Assembly (NCBI RefSeq): GCF_009932335.1 | Contig: NZ_BLJF01000001.1 | Location: forward strand, 3,472,001-3,536,000 | DNA: 64,000 nucleotides | Source of the DNA: Pseudomonas asiatica | GTDB lineage: Bacteria > Pseudomonadota > Gammaproteobacteria > Pseudomonadales > Pseudomonadaceae | Direction: 5' to 3' | Shown: positions 20,644 to 29,116 of the stretch, piece by piece | Position numbering within the stretch: the first letter of the stretch is position 1 | How the letters are laid out: every line of letters starts with the position of its first letter | The notes under the pieces: generated by a model | The model's database searches: none | The model's input: only the letters and a program-made list of their open reading frames with translations | Told to the model about the DNA's origin: nothing | Position numbers and translations under genes: made by a program

Positions 20644-22359
20644 TCACCGCCCCTTGCGCCTATACGGAAACACATCGATCACCTTCCCGTCACGAATCGC
20701 CGCCTGCAGCCCCTTCCAGTAATCCGCGTCGTACAACTCCCCATGCAGGCGGCTGAACAAGCGCCGCTGGCCGATATCGGCAAACAGGAACGGCGGAAAC
20801 TCCTCGGGGAACACGTCATGCGGCCCGATCGAGTACCACGGCTCGCCCGACATCTCGTCCTCCGGGTAACGCGGCGGCGGGATATGGCGGAAGTTCACCT
20901 CGGTCAGGAAGCTGATCTCGTCATAGTCATAGAACACCACCCGGCCATGGCGGGTTACGCCAAAGTTCTTCAGCAGCATGTCGCCAGGGAAGATATTCGC
21001 CGCCGCCAGCTGCTTGATGGCCAGGCCGTAATCCTCCAGGGCCTCCAGCACCTGGCCCTCGCTGGCGTGTTCCAGGTACAGGTTCAGCGGCGTCATGCGC
21101 CGCTCGGTCCAGCAGTGGCGGATCAGCACCGTGTCACCCTCCAGCGCCACGGTCGATGGCGCCACCTCCAGCAGTTCGGCCAGGCACTCCGGCTCGAACT
21201 TGCTACGCGGGAATCGAAAATCGGCGAACTCCTGGGTATCGGCCATGCGCCCGACGCGGTCGACGCTTTTCACCAGCCGGTACTTGTCTATCACCGTGGC
21301 ACGGTCGACCGTCTTCGACGGTGAAAAACGGTCCTTGATGATCTTGAACACGGTGTTGAAGCCCGGCAGGGTGAACACGCTCATGACCATGCCGCGCACC
21401 CCGGGCGCCATGACGAAGCGGTCGTCGCTGCTGGCCAGGTGGTTGATCAGCGCCCGGTAGAACTCCGACTTGCCATGCTTGTAGAAACCGATGGAGGTAT
21501 ACAGCTCGGCAATGTGCTTGCCCGGCAAGATGCGTTTGAGGAAGTTGACGAACTCCGCAGGCACCGGCACATCGACCATGAAGTACGAGCGGGTGAAGGA
21601 AAAGATGATCGACACCTCGGCCTCGTCGGTGATCAGCGCATCGGCCTCGATACCGTGCCCTTCGCGGTGCAGCAGCGGGATTACCAGCGGCCATTGCTCA
21701 TCGCTGTTGAACAGACGGCCGACCAGGTATGCACCCTTGTTGCGGTAAAGCACCGGCACAAACAGCTCCAACGCCAAGGTCGGATCCTTGCATACCCAGT
21801 CCGGCAGGCAGTCGCGCAACTGATCCTCCAGGCGCACCAGGTCGCCCTCCAGGTCGCCGTACGGCACATCGAACGGGTAATCGCTGAACACCGCCCGCAG
21901 CAGGCCCTTGAGCCCACCGTCAGGCCGATAGGTACGGGTTTGCGCGGCGCGCTCACGGCTGCGCATGGACGGTCGGGTGGTGTGGATGAACATGCAGCCG
22001 TCGCTGATCAGGTCGTGGCTGAACAGGCTGCAGAACAGCGAGTTGTACCAGGTCTCGGACAGCTCGTCGTCCAGCCTTGGGTCGATCAGGTGGATATAGG
22101 CGTTCTTCACCAACGGCCATTGCTCCACATCCAGCAGCACGTCCTCGGCAAAGCTCTGGCGCAGCCAGCCGTTGACCTCGGCGACCTTCTCTTCATAGAG
22201 ATTGATACGGGCGGCGGCGGCACGCTGGATATCCTGCCAGCGCGCCTGCTCGAAGCGCTGGCGGGCACCGAGGGTGATGCGCTGGAAGTGGTCGCGGTAG
22301 TCGTCGAAGCCGGCAAGGATCGTCCGGGCGATTTCGACAGCGGGCCAGGGCTGGGGCAT
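20644..22359 (-). CDS. aceK: Isocitrate dehydrogenase kinase/phosphatase
   Basis: 571 residues (E. coli AceK 578). The enzyme phosphorylates and dephosphorylates isocitrate dehydrogenase and so sets the split between the TCA cycle and the glyoxylate shunt during growth on acetate or fatty acids. Family blocks seen include [44 protein letters not shown] and [10 protein letters not shown]. The start at 22359 ([14 protein letters not shown]) is chosen over a longer frame that runs through a repeat. It is not next to aceA/aceB, as is usual in Pseudomonas. Confidence 0.95.
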   Translation of the reverse strand: MPQPWPAVEIARTILAGFDDYRDHFQRITLGARQRFEQARWQDIQRAAAARINLYEEKVAEVNGWLRQSFAEDVLLDVEQWPLVKNAYIHLIDPRLDDELSETWYNSLFCSLFSHDLISDGCMFIHTTRPSMRSRERAAQTRTYRPDGGLKGLLRAVFSDYPFDVPYGDLEGDLVRLEDQLRDCLPDWVCKDPTLALELFVPVLYRNKGAYLVGRLFNSDEQWPLVIPLLHREGHGIEADALITDEAEVSIIFSFTRSYFMVDVPVPAEFVNFLKRILPGKHIAELYTSIGFYKHGKSEFYRALINHLASSDDRFVMAPGVRGMVMSVFTLPGFNTVFKIIKDRFSPSKTVDRATVIDKYRLVKSVDRVGRMADTQEFADFRFPRSKFEPECLAELLEVAPSTVALEGDTVLIRHCWTERRMTPLNLYLEHASEGQVLEALEDYGLAIKQLAAANIFPGDMLLKNFGVTRHGRVVFYDYDEISFLTEVNFRHIPPPRYPEDEMSGEPWYSIGPHDVFPEEFPPFLFADIGQRRLFSRLHGELYDADYWKGLQAAIRDGKVIDVFPYRRKGR

Positions 22360-22419
22360 GCGAGGACCTCGGTGCGGTGTTGAGTTACAGAGCTTAGTCG
22401 CCTCTTGGTTTTTGCGGAG

Positions 22420-22528
22420 CCTGTGCCGGCCTCTTCGCGGGCACGCCCGCTCCCACAGGATTACCACAGGGCCGAGCATTGCAGAGAACCTGTGGGAGCG
22501 GGCGTGCCCGCGAAGAGGCCGGCACAGG
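22420..22528. repeat. Paired palindromic repeat, 'CCTGTGGGAGCGGG' type
   Basis: CCTGTGCCGGCCTCTTCGCG and its perfect inverted copy CGCGAAGAGGCCGGCACAGG. It lies between the divergent aceK and EamA transporter genes. Confidence 0.88.
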
Positions 22529-22607
22529 TTTACACCGCAAAAAAGCACAAGAATCCCCAACCCCCCTGGCGTACACTCGCGCCCCTGCCCTGCCTCCGGA
22601 GACCGTT

Positions 22608-23483
22608 GTGAGCCCCATCGCCCTAGCCCGCCTGCTGACCCTTGCCGCCGTCTGGGGGGCGAGCTTCCTGTTCATGCGCATCATCGCCCCCGAACTGGGC
22701 ACGGTGCCGACGGCGTTCTTCCGCGTGTCCATCGCCTGCCTGGGCCTGGTTGCACTGCTCGCTGCCGCCCGCGTGCGCTGGGACTTCCAGGGCAAGCTCG
22801 GGGCCTGCCTGGTGCTGGGCATGATCAATTCCGGTATTCCCGCCACGTTCTACTCCGTGGCCGCCCAGGTGCTGCCCGCCGGCTACTCGGCAATCTTCAA
22901 CGCCACCACACCGCTGATGGGTGTGCTGGTCGGCGTGCTGTTCTTCCGCGAACCGATGACCCTGGCCAAGCTCTGCGGCATCTTCCTCGGCCTGTTCGGC
23001 GTCGGCATCCTCAGCGGTGCCGGCCCGGTGGCCCTGGACCTGGCCCTGCTGCAAGGCGCCCTCGCCTGCCTGGCGGCCACCACCTGCTACGGCTTTGCCG
23101 GCTTCCTCGCCCGCCGCTGGGTCAGCGGCCTGGACAGCCGCCTGTCGGCACTGGGCAGCATGCTCGGCGCCACCCTGATGCTGAGCCCGCTGTTCGCCTG
23201 GAGCGCGCTGAGCCAGCCACCCGCCAGCTGGGGCGGCTGGCAGGTGTGGCTGTCGCTGCTCGGCCTGGGCCTGCTGTGCACAGCGTTCGCCTACATCCTG
23301 TACTTCCGCCTGCTGGAGGAGATCGGCCCGGTCAAGGCCAGTACCGTGACCTTCCTGATCCCGGTATTCGGCGTATTGTGGGGGGCATGGCTGCTGGACG
23401 AGCCGCTGTCGATGGCGCACCTGTACGGTGGCCTGCTGATTGGCGTGGCATTGTGGCTGGTGCTGCGTCCGGCGCGCAGCTGA
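22608..23483 (+). CDS. EamA family (DMT) transporter
   Basis: 291-residue inner membrane protein with ten likely membrane segments in two EamA repeats ([10 protein letters not shown] at the start; the second repeat ends [21 protein letters not shown]). GTG 22608 is chosen because CCGGAGA precedes it and the product then starts at the first helix. Members export metabolites or amino acids; the substrate is unknown. The DUF4265 gene follows 13 bases after. Confidence 0.85.
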   Translation: MSPIALARLLTLAAVWGASFLFMRIIAPELGTVPTAFFRVSIACLGLVALLAAARVRWDFQGKLGACLVLGMINSGIPATFYSVAAQVLPAGYSAIFNATTPLMGVLVGVLFFREPMTLAKLCGIFLGLFGVGILSGAGPVALDLALLQGALACLAATTCYGFAGFLARRWVSGLDSRLSALGSMLGATLMLSPLFAWSALSQPPASWGGWQVWLSLLGLGLLCTAFAYILYFRLLEEIGPVKASTVTFLIPVFGVLWGAWLLDEPLSMAHLYGGLLIGVALWLVLRPARS

Positions 23484-23496
23484 AGCGGGGTACACG

Positions 23497-23955
23497 ATGA
23501 ACGACGCGTACAAGAAGGTCCTGTTCCGCCTGGAGCAGGACGAAAACGGCTACCCGCCCGCCTCGGTCGAGGGCCTGTGGGCCAAGGCCGTGGAAGGCGG
23601 CTATGCCGTCGACAACATTCCCTTCCATGTCTACGGCATCGCCCCGGGCGACGTGATCGGCACCCGTGAGGAAGCCGGCGAAACCTGGTTCGCCGAACTG
23701 CGCCGCAGCAGCGGCAGCTCGGTGTTCCGGGTGATCGTCAAGCCCCCGGAAACCCTGGACCAGGTACGCGCGGCCTTGCACGACTTCGGCTGCAACTGCG
23801 AAACCGAGCAGGCGGTGAAGATGCTGGCGGTCGAGGTCCCGCCGCAGCGCTCGCTCGACACCTTGCTCTACTACCTGCTCACCCAGCGCGAAGCCGGCCT
23901 GCTGGACTTCGAGGAAGGCGTACTGCGCCACGCCATCCCCGAAGAGTTCCGCTAG
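23497..23955 (+). CDS. DUF4265 domain protein
   Basis: 152 residues, soluble, starting MNDAYKKVLFRLEQDENGYPP, with DNIPFHVYGIAPGDVIGT and a C-terminal FGCNCETEQAVKMLAVEVP; this is the DUF4265 pattern. Function unknown. It starts 13 bases after the EamA gene, so it is probably in the same operon, and its stop is 3 bases from that of the convergent second transporter. Confidence 0.8.
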   Translation: MNDAYKKVLFRLEQDENGYPPASVEGLWAKAVEGGYAVDNIPFHVYGIAPGDVIGTREEAGETWFAELRRSSGSSVFRVIVKPPETLDQVRAALHDFGCNCETEQAVKMLAVEVPPQRSLDTLLYYLLTQREAGLLDFEEGVLRHAIPEEFR

Positions 23956-23958
23956 GGC

Positions 23959-24840
23959 CTACGCCTCGGCCAGGCGCGCGGCGGGCTTGCGGAACACGAA
24001 CAGCAGGCCCACCACGATCAGCCCCATGCCCAGCAGGCTGAGCGGCGCCAGGCGGTTACCGAAGATCAGCAGGTCCATCACCGCGGTCACCGCTGGCACC
24101 AGGTAGAACAGGCTGGTGACATTGACCAGGTTACCCTTGGCGATCAGCCGGTAAAGCAGCAGGGTCGCCAGCAGCGAGACCACCAGCCCCATCCACAGCA
24201 GCGCGCCGACGAAACCGCCAGTCCACGCCACATGCAGCGGCTGCAGCGGCGCGAACAGCGCGCACATGGCAAAGCCGGCCAGGTACTGCAGCGGCAGCGT
24301 GCCCATGGGGTTGTCGGTGATGCGCTTCTGCAGGATCGAGCCGAAGGTCATGCTGGCCAGCGCCAGCAAGGCGAACAACATCCCCGCCAGCGATACCCCG
24401 CCCAGGTTGATGCCCTGGTAGACCACCATGATCAACCCGCCAAGCCCCAACCCGAGGCCGAACAAGCGGCTCCAGGAGCGCTGGCGCTCCATCAGCACCA
24501 CGGTCAGGATCGGTTGTACCCCCATCACCGTGGCCATGATGCCGGGGGTGACATGGGTATCGAGCGCCAGCAGGTAGAAGATCTGGTAAGCGCCGAGCAG
24601 CACACAGCCAGTGCCCAGGGCCCGCAGGATGGCCCCGCGACTGCGCGGCCAGCGCAGCCCCAGCAACGGGCCGATCAACAGCAGCCCGGCCAGGGCCAGC
24701 GCCGAGCGCAACAGCAGGAAGGCAAACGGGCTGGCATGCGCCAGGCCGAGCTTGGAGACGATCGCCCCGCTGCTCCACAGCAGGACGAACAGGCTGGTAG
24801 TGGCCGCCGAGGCCACGGATGCTTTGCTAAAGACAGACAT
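23959..24840 (-). CDS. EamA family (DMT) transporter
   Basis: 293 residues, about ten membrane segments, again two EamA repeats (LFVLLWSSGAIVSKLGLAHASPF; later LFYLVPAVTAVMDLLIFGNRL). Distinct from the plus-strand transporter at 22608 and converging with it. AGGTGG lies before the ATG at 24840. Its upstream region holds a clear promoter-like site and about 300 bases of leader. Substrate unknown. Confidence 0.86.
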   Translation of the reverse strand: MSVFSKASVASAATTSLFVLLWSSGAIVSKLGLAHASPFAFLLLRSALALAGLLLIGPLLGLRWPRSRGAILRALGTGCVLLGAYQIFYLLALDTHVTPGIMATVMGVQPILTVVLMERQRSWSRLFGLGLGLGGLIMVVYQGINLGGVSLAGMLFALLALASMTFGSILQKRITDNPMGTLPLQYLAGFAMCALFAPLQPLHVAWTGGFVGALLWMGLVVSLLATLLLYRLIAKGNLVNVTSLFYLVPAVTAVMDLLIFGNRLAPLSLLGMGLIVVGLLFVFRKPAARLAEA

Positions 24841-24956
24841 GTATTGCCACCTGATTCAAGGCGAATAAGCCAGACGGACGGCGTGCGCTTCAGCGTGGGA
24901 AGTCGCCGACCGTGTTCAGTAGGTTGCGTGTGCGAAGGGATGCGGCCAGAAGCCGA

Positions 24957-25121
24957 TCAGCCCAGCACGACCACGCAAGGAGGCGGAGCTACGCCGCCTA
25001 CAACGCCACTGACAGGTGGTGGTGGATAGTGACTGATCATCGCCGGCTGCTGGCAGCCACGCACGACCATGCCCGCGACTGGCGCGATGGCAAAGCTTGT
25101 GGTGGATGGGCTGGCTGGCAT
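24957..25121 (-). CDS. Possible 54-residue leader or small ORF upstream of the EamA gene
   Basis: Open frame starting MPASPSTTSFAIAPVAGMVV, containing a PPPP tract and a CVVVLG end. It begins about 34 bases after the promoter-like site at 25155-25183 and ends 116 bases before the transporter ATG. The ribosome site is weak (GAAGACC). Polyproline could stall ribosomes, which would suit a regulatory leader, but it may also be untranslated RNA. Confidence 0.3.
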   Translation of the reverse strand: MPASPSTTSFAIAPVAGMVVRGCQQPAMISHYPPPPVSGVVGGVAPPPCVVVLG

Positions 25122-25154
25122 GAACAGGTCTTCGGGAAAAGAACAGTGGGCTGG

Positions 25155-25183
25155 ACTATAGCCCGGTGTTTCCTGGCTGGCAA
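25155..25183 (-). promoter_or_regulatory. Sigma-70-like promoter reading toward the EamA gene
   Basis: On the minus strand TTGCCA, 17 bases, TATAGT: near-consensus -35 and -10 boxes with ideal spacing. Transcription would start near 25148 and run through about 300 bases of leader into the transporter gene at 24840. Confidence 0.55.
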
Positions 25184-25205
25184 CTACCCCGCCGGCCACA
25201 ATCCC

Positions 25206-25396
25206 GTGTAGGAGCGGCCTTGTGTCGCGAGGGGGCGCGAAGCGGCCCCAGTTCTTTGCATCCACGCCGATATTGCCGGGGCCGCTTTGCGGCCCATCGC
25301 CGGCAAGCCGGGCTCCCACAAGTACGGCGCAGAACTCAAGATTTTCGCAGTCCTTGTGGGAGCCTGGCTTGCCGGCGATGGGCTGCGCAGCAGCCC
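25206..25396. repeat. Compound palindromic repeat region
   Basis: A 'GTAGGAGCGGCC' type half (GTGTAGGAGCGGCCTTGTGT with GCGAAGCGGCCCC and an inner GGGGCCGCTTTGCGG) is followed by a second pair: GCCGGCAAGCCGGGCTCCCA and its inverted copy TGGGAGCCTGGCTTGCCGGC. The element fills the space before the pvdO promoter region. Confidence 0.75.
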
Positions 25397-25439
25397 CAGT
25401 GACGTTAACTGGCTGGTAAGGGGGCGCGTGTGTATTGGT

Positions 25440-25463
25440 TAATTTCTCACCACCCCGATTCGT
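25440..25463 (+). promoter_or_regulatory. Candidate PvdS iron-starvation box for pvdO
   Basis: TAATT, 16 bases, CGT, followed by CTGA. One mismatch from the known TAAAT-N16-CGT box; the -10 side TTCGTCTGA is identical to that in front of the first NRPS gene. It lies 47 bases before the pvdO ATG. Confidence 0.6.
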
Positions 25464-25509
25464 CTGAATGCGAAACGCAGCCCGCATTCACCCGTTTCGA
25501 GGACCACCG

Positions 25510-26370
25510 ATGAACGTATCCGCCTGGCTCTACCGGCCAGCCCAGATCACCTGCCTGCTGCTGGTCAGCGCCTACGCCCACGCCGCCAAGCCCGGCGACG
25601 TGTTCAAAGACTGCAAGGACTGCCCCGAAATGGTCGTGCTGCCCGCCGGCAGCTACGTGATGGGGGCCCCTGACGACGAAGTCGGCCGCCAGCCCGACGA
25701 GGGCCCGCTGCACACCGTGACCTTCGCCAAGCCCTTCGCGATGAGCCGCTATCAGGTCACCGCCGGCGAACTGGACGCCTATATCAAGGCCACCGGCACC
25801 GTCATCAAGAGCGGCGACGACCGCCCCGACCGCTGGTGCGAAGCCAGCAAGCCCAGCTACAAGCAAGGTCCCCGCCAGCCGGCGGTATGCATCGACTACG
25901 ACGAAGTACAGGCCTACACCCGATGGCTGGCTGAAACCACCGGCAAGCCATACCGCATGGTCAGCGAAGCCGAACGCGAATATGCCGCCCGTGCCGGTTC
26001 CAGCGGCCCGTTCCCCTTCCCCTTCGACGAACCGGGCAAATACGAGATCAGCAAACACGCCAATACCTATGGACCCAAGGACGGTTACACCTTCACCGCC
26101 CCGGTGGGCAGCTACCCGCCCAATGCCTTCGGCCTGTACGACATGCACGGCAACGTCTACGAATGGGTCGCCGACTGCTACCACGACAGCTACGAAGGCG
26201 CCCCCACCGACGGCAGTGCCTGGATCCAGGACCCCAAGTGCATCCGCGCGCACATGCGCGGCAACGACTGGGGCGAGCCCCCGATCTTCTCCCGCTCGGC
26301 CAACCGCAACGACCGCCTCAAGACCACCCGCGGTGACTTCCTCGGCTTTCGCGTAGCACGCGAACTGTGA
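25510..26370 (+). CDS. pvdO: PvdO-like SUMF1/FGE-sulfatase domain protein, pyoverdine maturation
   Basis: 286 residues with an N-terminal signal sequence (ending AYAHA before AKPGDV), then DCKDCPEMVVLPAGSYVMG and the SUMF1 fold through MHGNVYEWVADCY to RSANRNDR and GDFLGFRVARE. PvdO is a periplasmic formylglycine-generating-enzyme homologue needed to oxidise the pyoverdine chromophore. As in PvdO, the paired Cys of true FGE enzymes is absent (the region reads RGNDWGEPPIFSRSANR). GAGGACC stands before the ATG. A PvdS-like box lies upstream and the FpvA-like receptor gene follows 126 bases downstream. Another exported SUMF1 protein cannot be excluded, but the context is strong. Confidence 0.8.
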   Translation: MNVSAWLYRPAQITCLLLVSAYAHAAKPGDVFKDCKDCPEMVVLPAGSYVMGAPDDEVGRQPDEGPLHTVTFAKPFAMSRYQVTAGELDAYIKATGTVIKSGDDRPDRWCEASKPSYKQGPRQPAVCIDYDEVQAYTRWLAETTGKPYRMVSEAEREYAARAGSSGPFPFPFDEPGKYEISKHANTYGPKDGYTFTAPVGSYPPNAFGLYDMHGNVYEWVADCYHDSYEGAPTDGSAWIQDPKCIRAHMRGNDWGEPPIFSRSANRNDRLKTTRGDFLGFRVAREL

Positions 26371-26496
26371 AGTTGTGACGCGGTTAACGCAGCATCGCCC
26401 AAAAAAATCGCCAATAAGAATCGTTCCGGTTTTTCACAGGTGCTGCGTCATATAGCTGACATAGAAAAAAACCCTCTGCCAACGAGACCGCAATAG

Positions 26497-28959
26497 ATGT
26501 CCAAGTCCCTCCCCGGCCCGCTCAACCCGCTTGCCAAAGCATTACTGATCCGTCATTCCCTTCGTCCCCAGCGCGCGCTCACACGCATCAGCCTGGGCCT
26601 GGCGATATCCGCTGCGATGGTTGCCCAGGTGCAGGCGCAGGAGTGGACACTGGATATTCCCGCGCAGTCGATGAACTCGGCGTTGCAGGCACTGGCCAGG
26701 CAGACCGATACCCAGTTGCTGTACAGCCCGGAGGACATCAGTGGGCTGCGCTCCACGGCCCTCAAGGGCCGGCATGACCTGCAGTCTTCGTTGCGGACAT
26801 TGCTGCAAGGCACCGGGCTGCGTTACCAGATCGATGGCAACACCGTGACGGTGACGGCCAGTTCGGGCGCACAGGCCGGCCAGGTCGAGCTTTCGGCGAC
26901 CAACGTCAATAGCGTGGGCCTTGGTGCCACTACCGAAGGCACGGGCTCCTACACCACCGGTGTGACCAACACCGCCACCAAGATGAACCTGTCGATCCGT
27001 GAAACGCCCCAGTCGATCAGCGTGATCACCCGCCAGCGCATGGACGACCAGCAGCTCAACAGCGTGACCCAGGTGCTCAACCAGACCCCCGGCATCACCA
27101 TGTCCCAGGACGGTGGCCTGCGCTACAACATCTATTCCCGCGGCAGTGCCATCAACACCTACCAGCTTGACGGCGTGACCACCACCCAGGAAAACCAGAC
27201 CCGCAACATGCCCAGCACGTTGCTGGACATGACCCTTTACGACCGCGTCGAAATCGTCCGCGGCGCCACCGGCCTGATGACCGGCGCGGGTGAACCCGGC
27301 GGCGTGGTCAACCTCATTCGCAAACGCCCGACCCGCGAATTCCAGTCGCATATCCAGGGCACTGTCGGCTCCTGGGACTCCTACCGCAGCGAAGTCGATG
27401 TTTCCGGCCCCTTGACCGAGGGTGGCAACCTGCGCGGGCGCATGGTGGCGGCCAAGCAGAAAAGCGGCAGCTTTCGCGACTGGTACAAGGAAGACAAAGA
27501 CATCCTCTACGGCGTTCTCGAAGCGGACCTGAACGACGACACCTTGGTACGTTTCGGCGTCGACTACCAGAAGTTCAAAGCCACCGGTTCACCGGGTGTA
27601 CCGCTGTTGTTCACCAACGGCAAGCAGACCAACTTTTCCCGCTCTACCAGTTCCGGCGCCCGCTGGATGTACGACGAGCTGGAAACCACCAACTATTTCA
27701 TGGCCGCCGAGCATACCTTCGCCAATGACTGGCAAATCAAGCTGGCCGCGAACTACATGGATTCCAATCGCGATAACTACAACGGCTCTTATCAGACCTC
27801 TTCGGGCCGAGCGTGGATCAATGAAGAAACCGGCGCTGCGCGAATGCTGCGTTACAACGCTGAAGCCGACCAGACCCAGCGTGGCCTGGACCTGACACTG
27901 CAAGGGCCTTTTTCCCTGTTCGGGCGTACTCACGAGTTCATCACCGGCTTCAACTACCAGGATTACAAGAACGATCACACCGGTTATGACGTCGGCACCA
28001 CAACCGTCAACTTCTATGACTGGGACAACTACCTGCCTCGGCCAACCGAGACTGGCGCACTTGGGGAAATTCTCAACATCAAGAGCAGCCAGCGCGGCAC
28101 CTACGCGGCATTCAAGTTCAACCTGATGGATGACCTGAACGTAATCGTAGGCGCGCGCACCTCCGACTATGACTACGACTATTACTACTGGCCTACCTCA
28201 TTCGGATCGCCGGACGTCAAGATGCACGAGCGGGGTGAAGTAACACCGTACGCGGGCATCATCTATGACCTGACCCCAGAGCAATCGGTGTATGCCAGCT
28301 ATACCGATATCTTCAAGCCACAGTCCAACCTCGATCGTAACGGTTCGGTCATTGGCCCTGTCATAGGCAGCAACTACGAAGTGGGCTGGAAAGGGGCGTT
28401 CTACGACGGGCGTCTGAACGCCAGTACGGCACTGTTCCTGGTCAAGCGTGACAACCTGGCGGTGGAGGACAGCGGTGAGATCGTGCAAGGCACGCTCGAC
28501 CAACAAGCCTACAAGGGCGCAAAGGGTACCGAGACCAAGGGTATCGACCTGGAGTTGTCGGGTGAGGTCTTGCCTGGTTGGCAAGTCATGACCAGTTACA
28601 GCCATGCCCGCACGGAAGACGCCGATGGCGTGCGCCAGCTGACGCAATATTCCATGGACACCTTCCGCTTCTGGAACACCTATCGCTTCCAGGGTGACTG
28701 GAACAGGCTGACCGTGGGTGGCGGGGTGTCCTGGAACTCCAGCATGTCGCTCTACTACAACAGCCTCAAAGCCCGAGCCACCCAGGATGACTACACGGTT
28801 GCCAGCCTGATGGCGCGCTATCAGGTCACCGACCATCTGGCCGCCACCTTGAACCTGAACAATATCTTCGACGAGAAGTACTACTCGGGTATCGGCGGCA
28901 GTGTTGGCCATTACGGTGACCCGCGTAATGCCACCATGAGCCTGCGCTACGACTTCTAG
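26497..28959 (+). CDS. fpvA: Ferripyoverdine-type TonB-dependent receptor with STN domain
   Basis: 820 residues: basic N-terminus and signal peptide (cleaved near AQVQA-QE, about residue 48); STN signalling domain about 50-120 (WTLDIPAQSMNSALQALARQ); plug domain about 160-280 (RETPQSISVITRQRM, NQTPGITMSQDGG, VEIVRGATGLMTGAGEPGG); a 22-strand barrel to the C-terminal SLRYDF. The FhuE/FpvA type (SYTTGVTNTATKMNLSIRETPQ) takes up ferric hydroxamate or pyoverdine siderophores with TonB energy. The STN domain implies signalling to an FpvR-type anti-sigma, which is not in the window. No clear PvdS box directly upstream; read-through from pvdO is possible. It converges with the NRPS operon. Confidence 0.87.
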   Translation: MSKSLPGPLNPLAKALLIRHSLRPQRALTRISLGLAISAAMVAQVQAQEWTLDIPAQSMNSALQALARQTDTQLLYSPEDISGLRSTALKGRHDLQSSLRTLLQGTGLRYQIDGNTVTVTASSGAQAGQVELSATNVNSVGLGATTEGTGSYTTGVTNTATKMNLSIRETPQSISVITRQRMDDQQLNSVTQVLNQTPGITMSQDGGLRYNIYSRGSAINTYQLDGVTTTQENQTRNMPSTLLDMTLYDRVEIVRGATGLMTGAGEPGGVVNLIRKRPTREFQSHIQGTVGSWDSYRSEVDVSGPLTEGGNLRGRMVAAKQKSGSFRDWYKEDKDILYGVLEADLNDDTLVRFGVDYQKFKATGSPGVPLLFTNGKQTNFSRSTSSGARWMYDELETTNYFMAAEHTFANDWQIKLAANYMDSNRDNYNGSYQTSSGRAWINEETGAARMLRYNAEADQTQRGLDLTLQGPFSLFGRTHEFITGFNYQDYKNDHTGYDVGTTTVNFYDWDNYLPRPTETGALGEILNIKSSQRGTYAAFKFNLMDDLNVIVGARTSDYDYDYYYWPTSFGSPDVKMHERGEVTPYAGIIYDLTPEQSVYASYTDIFKPQSNLDRNGSVIGPVIGSNYEVGWKGAFYDGRLNASTALFLVKRDNLAVEDSGEIVQGTLDQQAYKGAKGTETKGIDLELSGEVLPGWQVMTSYSHARTEDADGVRQLTQYSMDTFRFWNTYRFQGDWNRLTVGGGVSWNSSMSLYYNSLKARATQDDYTVASLMARYQVTDHLAATLNLNNIFDEKYYSGIGGSVGHYGDPRNATMSLRYDF

Positions 28960-28988
28960 GCCGACAGCCACCTGTACCGTTGTAATCG

Positions 28989-29026
28989 AAGCGGCGTCAT
29001 CCACACAGGATGACGCCGCTTTTTTT
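28989..29026 (+). terminator. Rho-independent terminator after fpvA
   Basis: AAGCGGCGTCATCC, loop ACACA, GGATGACGCCGCTT with a run of seven T. A 12-base perfect stem, 30 bases past the fpvA stop. Confidence 0.92.
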
Positions 29027-29053
29027 CGTCTCGGTGGCGACACTGCCGACATG

Positions 29054-29095
29054 AAAAAACCTGTGGGGCCCACGTTGAACGTGGGCCCCACAGGT
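29054..29095 (-). terminator. Rho-independent terminator after the NRPS operon
   Basis: ACCTGTGGGGCCCACGTT and its complement AACGTGGGCCCCACAGGT form a roughly 18-base stem with almost no loop. On the minus strand the stem is followed by TTTTTT. It stands 22 bases past the stop of the last NRPS gene. Confidence 0.9.
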
Positions 29096-29116
29096 CATTC
29101 AGCCGGCCCTGCCGGG

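Noticed and set aside
24957..25487. 176-codon minus-strand open frame spanning the repeats before pvdO
   Set aside because: It reads through palindromic repeats and the pvdO promoter region; only the last 54 codons, after a promoter-like site, are considered.
26401..26448. PvdS box in front of fpvA
   Set aside because: The two CGT triplets there have AAAAA or TCCGG at the -35 position, too far from TAAAT. An AATAAGAATCGTT stretch is only weakly Fur-like.
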